From Holothuria scabra (taxonomy: Eukaryota; Echinodermata; Holothuroidea; Aspidochirotida; Holothuriidae): a stretch of 64,000 bases of DNA. The stretch covers positions 68,901,806 through 68,965,805 of the forward strand of contig CM074179.1 of assembly GCA_037179385.1 (NCBI GenBank). The letters run 5' to 3'. A program made the translations under genes and the position numbers. The notes below the pieces were generated by a model. That model saw only the letters and a program-made list of their open reading frames with translations. It made no database searches and was not told the origin of the DNA. This document shows, piece by piece, positions 1 to 9,082 of the stretch (its first letter is position 1; each line of letters opens with the position of its first letter).

Positions 1-2
1 TT

Positions 3-197
3 GATGTTTATTTGGGGACTACTAGTTTCCCTGTTATTGTATATACTGATCATAATCCTCTGACATTTCTGTCTAAGATGAAGAACAAGAATCAGAGATT
101 GATGAGATGGAGTTTATTTCTACAATCATATAATGTAGATATTAGGCACATTAAAGGGAAAGACAATGTTGTGCCTGATGCTTTGTCAAGAACTTAA
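3..197 (+). CDS. pol: Gypsy-type Pol polyprotein, RNase H C-terminus (partial)
   Basis: The frame is open from the window edge to a TAA at 195-197, giving 64 residues. Visible motifs are YTDHNPLTFL near residues 15-24, then NQRLMRWSL, and the terminal HIKGKDN..PDALSR. These are the conserved C-terminal landmarks of the RNase H domain that follows reverse transcriptase in Ty3/Gypsy elements; the domain degrades the RNA strand during cDNA synthesis. The true start is far upstream, outside the window. The ORF ends one residue after the DALSR motif, whereas most Gypsy polyproteins continue into integrase. No internal stop or frameshift is visible in this piece. Confidence 0.85.
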   Translation, partial: DVYLGTTSFPVIVYTDHNPLTFLSKMKNKNQRLMRWSLFLQSYNVDIRHIKGKDNVVPDALSRT

Positions 198-435
198 TCT
201 GATTGAGTAAATTAAAAGTCGTACTGTAATTTTGAAATTTTGATGTTGCCTGCAGCACAGTATGTATTAATGATGTTACTACTCCTGAATTATCATATTG
301 TAAGACAAGTTGTATGTCATGATAGCACCTTCCACTTGATATTGGAATGCATACTGTAATACTATAGTTATTACTATAAGGTAATATTGTAGATATTGTA
401 ACCTAAGTTTTGTCCTAGACGTCCAAAACTCTTTC

Positions 436-445
436 AAGGGGGGAG
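436..445 (+). other. polypurine tract of the LTR element
   Basis: AAGGGGGGAG lies directly against the first base of the LTR (TGTTACG). This is the position and composition expected of the plus-strand DNA primer in LTR retrotransposons. Confidence 0.8.
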
Positions 446-1117
446 TGTTACGAGACGACATCAACCAGATTGAATCCTCGGACGAGCGAGTGAAAAATTC
501 TAGAAAGTGCTAGCATCGATGTTGCCTCTCGAGCATATTCAACAGGTAACCCCAGAGAACATTCGCACAGTTACGAGAATGTACGATCACCTACTGGAAA
601 CTACGGTATGATGTAATGGCCTTATAATAGCCAACTTGTGGTTATGGGTTACTGAGCCCAGAACTTTCGCTGTTTGTTTTGTACGAGATCAAACGAGACG
701 TTTCCATAAGAGTGAGTTCCAGACTTTTCTGGAAGAACTGCCAGATATATAAAAGGTCATGCAAGCAGTGTGACAGGAGGGGAAGAGAACAGAAGATACA
801 CAGATAATACAGAGACCAGACGCCTGCTTTGCCGCTTAACGTTGTAATTGTGTCGCCATTTACCGATCACTATAGTCTTCATCCTGCCTTCGCGGAACCG
901 AGTCCTACGCTGTGCTGCTGTACAATCGACGATAACAACACTACCCCTTGGACAAAGAGTGATACCTTAAGCTGTAAAAGATTGTAAGTAGATTTAAGAG
1001 TAATTGTTGTAAATTTAAGGAAGTAAGAGGTAAATAATAATTAAAGTTGTTGATTTTAATCTCGCTCTTCTGTGGTCTTTCGCTGTTATTGGTTTGAATT
1101 GCGACCAAGCCGTAACA
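446..1117 (+). repeat. 3' long terminal repeat (672 bp)
   Basis: The LTR starts TGTTACG and ends CGTAACA, a perfect 7-bp terminal inverted repeat with canonical TG...CA ends. It follows the polypurine tract without a gap. A TATA box lies at 746-755, and an ATTAAA that could serve as poly(A) signal lies at 1040-1045. The target-site duplication cannot be checked because the 5' side is missing; the first flanking bases are cattac. Confidence 0.85.
746..755 (+). promoter_or_regulatory. TATA box of the LTR promoter
   Basis: TATATAAAAG lies about 300 bp into the 672-bp LTR, a usual place for the U3 promoter. Transcription would be expected to begin about 25-30 bases downstream. Confidence 0.6.
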
Positions 1118-1397
1118 CATTACTGTTTCTTGTTGAAGTCATATTTTACGCTTCTAAAAATTGAAAATGTTCATGTGTGCTTTAAATGTTAGATATTTAA
1201 TGATGAAACAGAGACTTTTTTAATTGCTTACAAACAATGTTCAATTTTTCCCTCTGAAAGTCGTTATTCTAAGGAATCATAAATAAAGTGAAATATTTTA
1301 CTGGAAAAAAATGTACGTTACTTTTTAAATCGATTTTTTAAAGGTAAAAACACCAATAACCCTATTTCCTATTTTTTGGAAGTATTTCCTACCGCCT
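1118..1397. other. AT-rich unique flank between LTR and array
   Basis: These 280 bp match neither the LTR nor the repeat unit. They contain runs of A and T and an AATAAA in the context cataaataaag. I see no gene. The array begins abruptly at 1398-1401, where sequence identical to the middle of the candidate terminal exon starts. Confidence 0.6.
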
Positions 1398-2800
1398 TTG
1401 TATTACTCCGCTCTGTGAAATGCCGCTTTCTAATAGCTTATATTGCGGGAAACAAAAACCCTATCATTCAAGGCTCTCTAGCCCAAAATTTCAATGGTCA
1501 TTTAGAGAAATTTGAAAGTGCCATGAAAGCCCTGATTGTGGGCTTCGATAAAGGTGGGGGAGGGGGGATCATGTCCATACTGAAAACTTCTACTTGATGC
1601 TAAAGGCCACGGAAGTATCCCAATTTAGTTTGCAAGTCAATGGGACTCATTTCTAGTGGCCCGCTACCAGAAAACTTGAGTTATCAGATTGAATAAATGA
1701 TGGCGCTTTCCTGAAAGGAAAAAAAGAAACAACAAAACAAAAAAACGAAAAACAAAACAAAAGATTGAAGCCAAGCGTTCAAGGTCTCTGGCCGGCTTTG
1801 TGTCCTGTCAACTACAACAGAGAACCAACTCAGGCGCCTCTCTAGTACCCTTCTGCATACAGTGACGCTCAGCGTGCTTTGCATAAGACCGCAATCTTTC
1901 CTCGGGACTCCCCTCAAGGACCGGCGATACATTGGGGAGGAACACTACTCGCCTCCCAGTGCAATCAGAGTAGGACCATGTGTGAACACTACCGTCCGGT
2001 TTGGCGTCAACGTGCCGCGCAGGTTATAATAGAGGATCTCTTATATAGCCTGACCATCTCCATTTGTCACACGTTAGGGTGGAATTTTTAAAGTACAAAT
2101 TTTAGCCATATGTAGTGTTAGCAGAAAGGAATTATGTGTATGAAATATTTGTAGATAAAATTTTTAATTATTTTTCCATGTTTCTTGACAAGATTTCCCC
2201 TACGACTGATGTTTGTTTTTAATATTTCTCATTTTCGCTCCAAATGGAAGCCTATGTCACAAAAGCGCCACAATCTTACTGTTTCGTAGGAAATCTGGAT
2301 GTTTATTGTACGATACGTGTTGTAGGATAATGTTCATTGATGAGGACAGTTAAACACACTGAGGTAACTGTTACTTGACCCAATGTTTCTTTTATACATA
2401 TCTATCGAGGTTTGTTTCATTTGGTTACTGAAACATTTTCTGGAATCTTTTCTCGAGTCTTCCTGATTTGCATTAAAAAGATTGTCTCATTATTTATTAG
2501 GGAATATCTTACTGTTTACTCATTTTTGTAAGGATTGAAAGCGATTTCTTGTCAAACTTGTTACCAGCTTGTTAAATTAATGTTAAAATGTAATTCTGAA
2601 TGGGTTGTTTTGGGAACGACACAACAATTTCAATTAAAATAACTAATATTTAATTAATTATCCCTATAAGTGTAATAGATCAGGTTACTTTCTTCAGGGC
2701 TACAAAGTCTGGGTCTAACTCCGTTTTCTGGCACACGTAACATTTGTCTCTAGAATGATGAGCACAGCTAATACGAAATTTTAGAGATTTCGTCGAAAGC

Positions 2801-2844
2801 CTCGGCCTTTTGGCTAAGATCATGTGTAGTATCTGTTCTTTTCA
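2801..2844 (+). pseudogene. U2 snRNA 5'-domain fragment (nt ~8-51)
   Basis: The segment from ctcggccttttgg to tgttctttTCA matches the metazoan U2 snRNA 5' region at 42 of 44 positions, compared with the human sequence as I know it. It includes the stem-loop I sequence and the branch-point-recognition GTAGTA at 2826-2831. The match stops there: stem-loop IIa, the Sm site and the 3' stem-loops are absent, so it cannot be a complete spliceosomal U2 gene. The 5' first seven bases are also replaced. The call could be a truncated U2 retrocopy, or the head of an snRNA-derived repeat. It occurs only in U1. Confidence 0.75.
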
Positions 2845-2910
2845 TCCAGTCAAGAATGGAGCCATACATGACAGACCAATGATGAAAATGGTCCGAAGGC
2901 CGTGAGGTTG

Positions 2911-3017
2911 GTCGTTAAGTGTTGTCCTTCAGTGGACGTAATAGCTTCTTCGGGAAGCAGTATCAAGTTTGGTTTCGCCGAACGGCCCTTTGCCAGAGGG
3001 TCGGGAGGACTTTAGAA
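2911..3017 (+). repeat. three-hairpin cassette, version 1 (U1)
   Basis: This segment is absent from most units. Three perfect or near-perfect stems follow each other: GTCC/GGAC (2924-2937), GCTTC/GAAGC with a TTCGG loop (2944-2958), and GGCCCT/AGGGTC with one G-U pair (2984-3002). It ends in ggaggactttagaaaaa. The spacing and hairpin order match the diverged copy in U25. I do not recognise an RNA family; a SINE or other small structured RNA is possible. Confidence 0.5.
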
Positions 3018-3026
3018 AAAGTCGTC

Positions 3027-3110
3027 GAAAGCCTCTTTCGGCTTTTGGGTGAGATGTTCTTTAATATCCGTTCTTTAATCGAGTCAAGAACGCGATCTCA
3101 CATGACAGAC
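3027..3110 (+). repeat. degenerate U2-like hairpin module (present in every unit)
   Basis: This segment aligns with the U2-like copy at 2795-2875 (gtcgaaagcctc, ggctttt, gtgagat, ccgttctt, agtcaagaa, catgacagac) but has lost close identity to U2. It can fold: CGTTCTT at 3069-3075 pairs with AAGAACG at 3086-3092, and GTGAGAT at 3049-3055 pairs with ATCTCAC at 3095-3101. In other units the outer stem has a G-U pair in place of the A-U. It occurs once per unit, for example at 34340-34416. Whether it is transcribed is unknown. Confidence 0.5.
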
Positions 3111-3153
3111 TTACGATGTACACAACATTTTATAGCTCGTTTTCAAGAAAGTC

Positions 3154-3482
3154 CTACGAAGGTAGAAGTTGGACTGTTAAATTTCCTTCTTCATGCTGTT
3201 TAATTATATTTTTGAAACTTTCGACTTCAAGTACACCTTTATAGTTCGAATGTAGGCTACAGTTCAACCACTTTTCGGGCATATCTTTTAAAACATTTAG
3301 ACATTTACATGAGATGTACCTCTTTGCCCGTATGCCCACAATCGTGCAATTGCAAGCTTCAAGTTTTCTTTTTTTTATTATTATTTTTTGTGCCTTTTTA
3401 CTTGACTCAATTCTACCAATTCGAGCAAACTGCTGAACCTTAAACTGTTGAGTGGGCTGCAATTGTTTTGGATTAGGTTTAT
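3154..3482 (-). CDS. candidate exon with intact reading frame, unknown protein
   Basis: On the minus strand an acceptor-like ttgcttcattttAG precedes base 3482. From there the frame stays open for 108 codons to a TAG at 3154-3156. The protein piece is Lys-rich in its first half (KKAQKIIIKKRK at about residues 32-43) and then reads RAKRYISCKCLNVL, DMPEKWLNCSLHSN and a C-terminal EEGNLTVQLLPS. There is no ATG near its start, so it would be an internal or last exon. I do not recognise the family. The frame is intact only in this edge unit. Group B units keep the last 61 codons, while groups A, C and D have a stop in place of the Asn after KWL. A 24-bp and a 6-bp length difference between units both keep frame, which fits past coding use. 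Confidence 0.35.
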
Positions 3483-4049
3483 CTAAAATGAAGCAAAATT
3501 TTGTAATTTTCTTTCTTCGTTACTTTAGTAAAATTCACCATGGCGATCATTGGCGCACGAGGCCGAGTGCAGTTGAGCACTCGCCCTCCTGATTCGGGCA
3601 AAAGCAGTAAGTCCATACTCGCAAAACATGAGCAAAACATAATAAAGGGTGGTATTATTCAAGCAAAAAATCTTCTTGCCCCCTCATAGAAAATTACCCC
3701 CTTACGCCTATAGATCCTTACGTAATTATCATTGATCTGGCTCACACTTGTCCCACATGCCCTACCTTTACCCACACTACTCTGCGCATGTATTACACAT
3801 TAACTCATTTCGGTCGTATTTGTTTGAAATTAGAAGTCAAAGAAGCATAAGTTAAGACTGTCTGTCTTTAAAAGTTTTCAATTCAAACTGGTGCGTTTTT
3901 TGTTTTTTACTTTTATCGTGCTTATGATTGCGGACCATGCACTAACTCCAATACTCGTGCATGTGAAAAAGTTTACTGACAGACAAAGTGCCTTAAAAAG
4001 TAAATGGGATGTTGTTTCTGACTGTTTTACTTACAAAATATGATCATTT

Positions 4050-4334
4050 TTGCATTTGTATTTTGTAAACAATGAAGTGAAATACAGACTGTGCAAAATT
4101 CAAGGCAATTTAATCAATTTTAGTGTCATTTTCATTGTATTACTCCGCTCTGTGAAATGCCGCTTTCTAATAGCTTATATTGCGGGAAACAAAAACCCTA
4201 TCATTCAAGGCTCTCTAGCCCAAAATTTCAATGGTCATGTAGAGAAATTTGAAAGTGCCATGAAAGCCCAGATTGTAGGCTTCGATAAAGGTGGGGGAGG
4301 GGGGATCATGTCCATACTGAAAACTTCTACTTGA
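4050..4334 (+). pseudogene. exon 2 copy with mutated acceptor (representative of 13)
   Basis: The terminal-exon frame (from 4069) is open, but the two bases before it are AA instead of AG and the branch motif is TACTTAC. The same AA state is found before exon 2 at 6547, 9014, 11489, 13964, 20418, 22919, 25416, 27915, 30402, 32875, 57820 and 60307. In these units the proposed intron could not be removed at this site. If the two-exon model is right, they are broken copies. Confidence 0.3.
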
Positions 4335-4428
4335 TGCTAAAGGCCACGGAAGTATCCCAATTTAGTTTGCAAGTCAATGGGACTCATTTCTAGTGGCCCG
4401 CTACCAGAAAACTTGAGTTATCAGATTG

Positions 4429-4434
4429 AATAAA
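4429..4434 (+). terminator. AATAAA poly(A) signal after candidate exon 2 (representative)
   Basis: AATAAA in gattgAATAAAtgatgg lies about 95 bp after the TGA of the candidate terminal exon. It is kept in nearly all units (for example 35707-35712), which fits a terminal exon on the plus strand. Confidence 0.4.
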
Positions 4435-4446
4435 TGATGGCGCTTT

Positions 4447-4503
4447 CCTGAAAGGAAAAAAAGAAACAACAAAAACAAAAAAAAAACGAAAAACAAAACA
4501 AAA
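4447..4503 (-). promoter_or_regulatory. long pyrimidine tract with CAG acceptor, minus strand (representative)
   Basis: On the minus strand, 50 bases of almost pure T with scattered C and G end in cctttcAG (AG at plus 4449-4448). This would be a very strong 3' splice site for a transcript from the minus-strand TATA about 330 bp upstream. The tract length varies between units. On the plus strand it is simply an A-rich tract. Confidence 0.35.
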
Positions 4504-4789
4504 GATTGAAGCCAAGCGTTCAAGGTCTCTGGCCAGCTTTGTGTCCTGTCAACTACAACAGAGAACCAACTCAGGCGCCTCTCTAGTACCCTTCTGCATA
4601 CAGTGACGCTCAGCGTGCTTTGCATAAGACCGCAATCTTTCCTCGGGACTCCCCTCAAGGACCGGCGATACATTGGGGAGGAACACTACTCGCCTCCCAG
4701 TGCAATCAGAGTAGGACCATGTGTGAACACTACCGTCCGGTTTGGCGTCAACGTGCCGCGCAGGTTATAATAGAGGATCTCTTATATAG
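4504..4789. other. near-invariant GC-rich core block (representative, U2)
   Basis: This block of about 285 bp, from gattgaagcc to the TATA region, is the most constant and most GC-rich part of the unit. Across all copies only a few single-base changes occur (for example gcataag/gcatacg, and private changes in U2, U15, U17 and U21). It contains ACGCT-c-AGCGT at 4606-4616 and GGGAGG/CCTCCC at 4676-4698. Short frames are open on both strands but neither starts convincingly. With the minus-strand TATA at its edge, it looks like a promoter plus transcribed leader or noncoding RNA reading leftward. Confidence 0.5.
4779..4788 (-). promoter_or_regulatory. TATA box, minus strand (representative, one per unit)
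   Basis: TATATAAGAG on the minus strand is a near-ideal TATA box and is present in every unit at this place. A start about 30 bases on would fall in gcgcggcacgttg of the core. The site sits in an imperfect inverted repeat (ttataatagagg / ctcttatata), so weaker rightward initiation is possible. Confidence 0.45.
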
Positions 4790-6615
4790 CCTGACCATCT
4801 CCATTTGTCACACGTTAGGGTGGAATTTTTAAAGTACAAATTTTAGCCATATGTAGTGTTAGCAGAAAGGAATTATGTGTATGAAATATTTGAAGATAAA
4901 ATTTTTAATTATTTTTGCATGTTTCTTGACAAGATTTCCCCTACGACTGATGTTTCTTTTTAATATTTCTCATTTTCGCTCCAAATGGAAGCTTATGTCA
5001 CAAAAGCGCCACAATCTTACTGTTTCATAGGGAATCTGGATGTTTATTGTACGATACGTAATGTACGATAATTTTCATTGAGGATACTTAAACACACTGA
5101 GGTAACTGTTACTTGACCCAATGTTTTTTTTATACATATCTATCGAGGTTTGTTTCATTTGGTTACTAAAACATTTTCTGGGATCTTTTCTCAGGTCTTC
5201 CTGATTTGCATTAAAAAGATTGTCTCATTATTTATTGGGGAATATCTTACTCTTTACTCATTTTTGTAATGATAGAAAGAGATTCCTTGTCAAAGGTGTT
5301 ACCAGCTTGTTAAATTAATGTTAAAATGTAATTCTGAATGGGTTATTTTGGGAACGACACAACATTTTCAATTAAAATAACTAATATTTAATTAGTTATC
5401 CCTATAAGTGTAATAGATCAGGTCATTTTGTTCAGGCCTACAAAGTCTGGGTCTAACTCCGTTTTGAGGCGCACGTAACATTTGCCTCTAGAATGATGAG
5501 CACAGCTAATACGAAATTTTAAAGATTTCGTCGAAAGCCTCTTTCGGCTTTTGGGTGAAATCTTCTTTAATATCCGTTCTTTAATCAAGTCAAGAACGCG
5601 GTCTCACATGACAGACTTACGATGTACACAACATTTTATAGCTCGTTTTCAAGAAAGTCCTACGAAGGTGGAAAGTTCAACTGTTAAGTTTCCTTCTTCA
5701 TGCTGTTTAATTATATTTTTGAAATTTTCGACTTCAAGTACACCTTTATAGTTCGAATGTAGGCTACATTATAACCATTTTTCGGGCATATCTTTTAAAA
5801 CATTTAGACATGTACATGAGATGTACCTCTTTGCCCGTATGCCAACAATCGTGCAATTGCAAGCTTCAAGTTTTCTCTTTTTTTATTATTTTTTGTGCCT
5901 TTTTACTTGAATATTCTACCAATTCGAGCAAACTGCTGCAATTGTTTTTGATAAGGTTTATCTAAAATGAAGCAAAATTTTGTAATTTTCTTTCTTCGTT
6001 ACTTTAGTAAAAATCACCATGGCGACCATTGGCGTACGAGGCCGGGTGCAGTTGAGCACTCGCCCTCCTGATTCGGGCAAAAGCAGTAAGTCCATACTCG
6101 CAAAACATGGGCAAAACATAATAAACGGTGGTATTATTCAAGCAAAAAATCTTCTTGCCCCCTCATAGAAAATTACCCCCTTACGCCTATAGATCCTTAC
6201 GTAATTATCATTGATCTGGCTCACACTTGTCCCACATGCCCTACCTTTACCCACACTACTCTGCGCATGTATTACCCATTAACCCATTTCGGTCGTATTT
6301 GTTTGAAATTAAAAGTCAAAGAAGCATCAGTTAAGACTGTCTGTCTTTAAAAGTTTTCAGTTCAAACTGGTGCGTTTTTGTTTTTTACTTTTATCGTGCT
6401 TCTAATAGCGGACCATGCACTAACTCCAATACTCGTGCATGTGAAAAAGTTTACTGACAGACAAAGTGCCTTAAAAAGTAAATGGGATGTTGTTTCTGAC
6501 TGTTTTACTTACAAAATATGATCATTTTTGCATTTGTATTTTGTAAACAATGAAGTGAAATACAGACTGTGCAAAATTCAAGGCAATTTAATCAATTTTA
6601 GTGTCATTTTCATTG

Positions 6616-9082
6616 TATTACTCCGCTCTGTGAAATGCCGCTTTCTAATAGCTTATATTGCGGGAAACAAAAACCCTATCATTCAAGGCTCTCTAGCCCA
6701 AAATTTCAATGGTCATTTAGAGAAATTTGAAAGTGCCATGAAAGCCCAGATTGTAGGCTTCGATAAAGGTGGGGGAGGGGGGATCATGTCCATACTGAAA
6801 ACTTCTACTTGATGCTAAAGGCCACGGAAGTATCCCAATTTAGTTTGCAAGTCAATGGGACTCATTTCTAGTGGCCCGCTACCAGAAAACTTGAGTTATC
6901 AGATTGAATAAATGATGGCGCTTTCCTGAAAGGAAAAAAAGAAACAACAAAAACAAAAAACGAAAAACAAAACAAAAGATTGAAGCCAAGCGTTCAAGGT
7001 CTCTGGCCGGCTTTGTGTCCTGTCAACTACAACAGAGAACCAACTCAGGCGCCTCTCTAGTACCCTTCTGCATACAGTGACGCTCAGCGTGCTTTGCATA
7101 CGACCGCAATCTTTCCTCGGGACTCCCCTCAAGGACCGGCGATACATTGGGGAGGAACACTACTCGCCTCCCAGTGCAATCAGAGTAGGACCATGTGTGA
7201 ACACTACCGTCCGGTTTGGCGTCAACGTGCCGCGCAGGTTATAATAGAGGATCTCTTATATAGCATGACCATTTCCTTTTGTCACACGTTAATGTGGAAT
7301 TTTTAAAGTACAAATTTTAGCCATATGTAGTGTTAGCAGAAAGAAATTATGTGTATGAAATATTTGAAGATAAAATTTTTAATTATTTTTGCATGTTTCT
7401 TGACAAGATTTCCCCTACGACTGATGTTTCTTTTTAATATTTCTCATTTTCGCTCCAAATGGAAGCTTATGTCACAAAAGCGCCACAATCTTACTGTTTC
7501 GTAGGATATCTGGATGTTTATTGTACGATACGTAATGTACGATAATTTTCATTGAGGATACTTAAACACACTGAGGTAACTGTTACTTGACCCAATGTTT
7601 TTTTTATACATATCTATCGAGGTTTGTTTCATTTGGTTACTAAAACATTTTCTGGGATCTTTTCTCAGGTCTTCCTGATTTGCATTAAAAAGATTGTCTC
7701 ATTATTTATTGGGGAATATCTTACTGTTTACTCATTTTTGTAATGATAGAAAGAGATTCCTTGTCAAAGGTGTTACCAGCTTGTTAAATTAATGTTAAAA
7801 TGTAATTCTGAATGGGTTATTTTGGGAACGACACAACATTTTCAATTAAAATAACTAATATTTAATTAGTTATCCCTATAAGTGTAATAGATCAGGTCAT
7901 TTTGTTCAGGCCTACAAAGTCTGGGTCTAACTCCGTTTTGAGGCGCACGTAACATTTGCCTCTAGAATGATGAGCACAGCTAATACGAAATTTTAAAGAT
8001 TTCGTCGAAAGCCTCTTTCGGCTTTTGGTTGAGATCTTCTTTAATATCCGTTCTTTAATCAAGTCAAGAACGCGGTCTCACATGATAGACTTACGATGTA
8101 CACAACATTTTATAGCTCGTTTTCAAGAAAAGTCCTACGAAGGTAGAAGTTCAACTGTTAAATTTCCTTCTTCATGCTGTTTAATTATATTTTTGAAATT
8201 TTCGACTTCAAGTACACCGTTCGAATGTAGGCTACATTATAACCATTTTTCGGGCATATCTTTTAAAACATTTAGACATGTACATGAGATGTACCTCTTT
8301 GTCCGTATGCCAACAATCGTGCAATTGCAAGCTTCAAGTTTTCTCTTTTTTTATTATTTTTTGTGCCTTTTACTTGAATATTCTACCAATTCGAGCAAAC
8401 TGCTGCAATTGTTTTTGATAAGGTTTATCTAAAATGAAGCAAAATTTTGTAATTTTCTTTCTTCGTTACTTTAGTAAAATTCACCATGGCGACCATTGGC
8501 GCACGAGGCCGGGTGCAGTTGAGCACTCGCCCTCCTGATTCGGGCAAAAGCAGTAAGTCCATACTCGCAAAACATGGGCAAAACATAATAAACGGTGGTA
8601 TTATTCAAGCAAAAAATCTTCTTGCCCCCTCATAGAAAATTACCCCCTTACGCCTATAGATCCTTACGTAATTATCATTGATCTGGCTCACACTTGTCCC
8701 ACATGCCCTACCTTTACCCACACTACTCTGCGCATGTATTACACATTAACCCATTTCGGTCGTATTTGTTTGAAATTAAAAGTCAAAGAAGCATCAGTTA
8801 AGACTGTCTGTCTTTAAAAGTTTTCAGTTCAAACTGGTGCGTTTTTGTTTTTTACTTTTATCGTGCTTCTAATAGCGGACCATGCACTAACTCCAATACT
8901 CGTGCATGTGAAAAAGTTTACTGACAGACAAAGTGCCTTAAAAAGTAAATGGGATGTTGTTTCTGACTGTTTTACTAACAAAATATGATAATTTTTGCAA
9001 TTGTATTTTGTAAACAATGAAGTGAAATACAGACTGTGCAAAATTCAAGGCAATTTAATCAATTTTAGTGTCATTTTCATTG
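6616..9082 (+). repeat. array unit U3 (group A, twin of U6)
   Basis: This unit is 2467 bp. It shares private variants with U6: aggatatctgg, ttggttgagatc, an extra A in caagaaaagtcc, and ttccttttgtc after the core. These are absent from U2, U4 and U5. Confidence 0.95.

Larger units (their letters stand above)
1..1117 (+). mobile_element. 3' end of a Ty3/Gypsy-class LTR retrotransposon
   Basis: The order is polyprotein C-terminus (to 197), a noncoding stretch (198-435), polypurine tract (436-445) and a full LTR (446-1117). The 5' part lies outside the window, so its length, primer-binding site and 5' LTR cannot be judged. The polyprotein stops right after the RNase H end and no integrase follows before the LTR. 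Either integrase lies upstream of RT, as in the Gmr1-like branch of Gypsy elements, or it has been lost. The first 1.1 kb differs completely from the tandem array further right. Confidence 0.85.
1398..4137 (+). repeat. array unit U1 (edge copy, long form)
   Basis: This is the most divergent copy, at 2.74 kb. It is about 260 bp longer than group A because of an insert at about 2790-3025 that holds a U2 snRNA-like piece and a three-hairpin cassette. It alone keeps the minus-strand reading frame at 3154-3482 open. It also has cattgatgagg where other units read cattgagg. Confidence 0.95.
4138..6615 (+). repeat. array unit U2 (group A)
   Basis: This unit is 2478 bp. Group A markers are catttctagtgg after the terminal exon, cgtaatgtacgat, and absence of the 24-bp segment near 5935. 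Its copy of the minus-strand frame is broken by TAA (plus strand cattataacc). The acceptor at its left edge, before the exon at 4069, reads AA rather than AG. Confidence 0.95.

Noticed and set aside
279..464. 61-codon minus-strand frame in the LTR element's 3' region
   Set aside because: It is antisense to the noncoding stretch and the polypurine tract and runs into the LTR end; a chance frame.
3840..3990. Inverted repeat gtctgtcttt / gacagacaaag
   Set aside because: The arms are about 8-10 bp and more than 100 bp apart in AT-rich DNA, which is expected by chance.
4401..4673. Minus-strand frame of 82-94 codons starting MYRRSL with a hydrophobic C-terminus
   Set aside because: The apparent membrane segment (runs of F, L and V) is the translated T-rich tract, and its length and frame shift from unit to unit with the homopolymer. 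A real ATG exists but nothing else supports it.
4741..4800. Spliced-leader RNA gene reading from the minus-strand TATA (possible donor ACG|GTAGTG)
   Set aside because: The donor is weak and no Sm site or stem-loop arrangement typical of SL RNA follows. It was kept only as a possible noncoding transcript.
4620..4832. 70-codon plus-strand frame in the core, found in every unit
   Set aside because: It starts at TTG with no upstream ATG and overlaps a minus-strand frame. It is conserved because the whole core DNA is nearly invariant, so conservation says nothing about coding.
5054..5075. Short direct repeat tgtacgat...tgtacgat
   Set aside because: It has two copies only, and one is lost in groups B and D. 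It was used as a group marker, with no function inferred.
8829..9041. 70-codon minus-strand frame MHSLYF... recurring in many units
   Set aside because: It lies in the proposed intron antisense to the exon 2 boundary, with no promoter, splice or poly(A) context. It appears to be a chance frame copied by the array.
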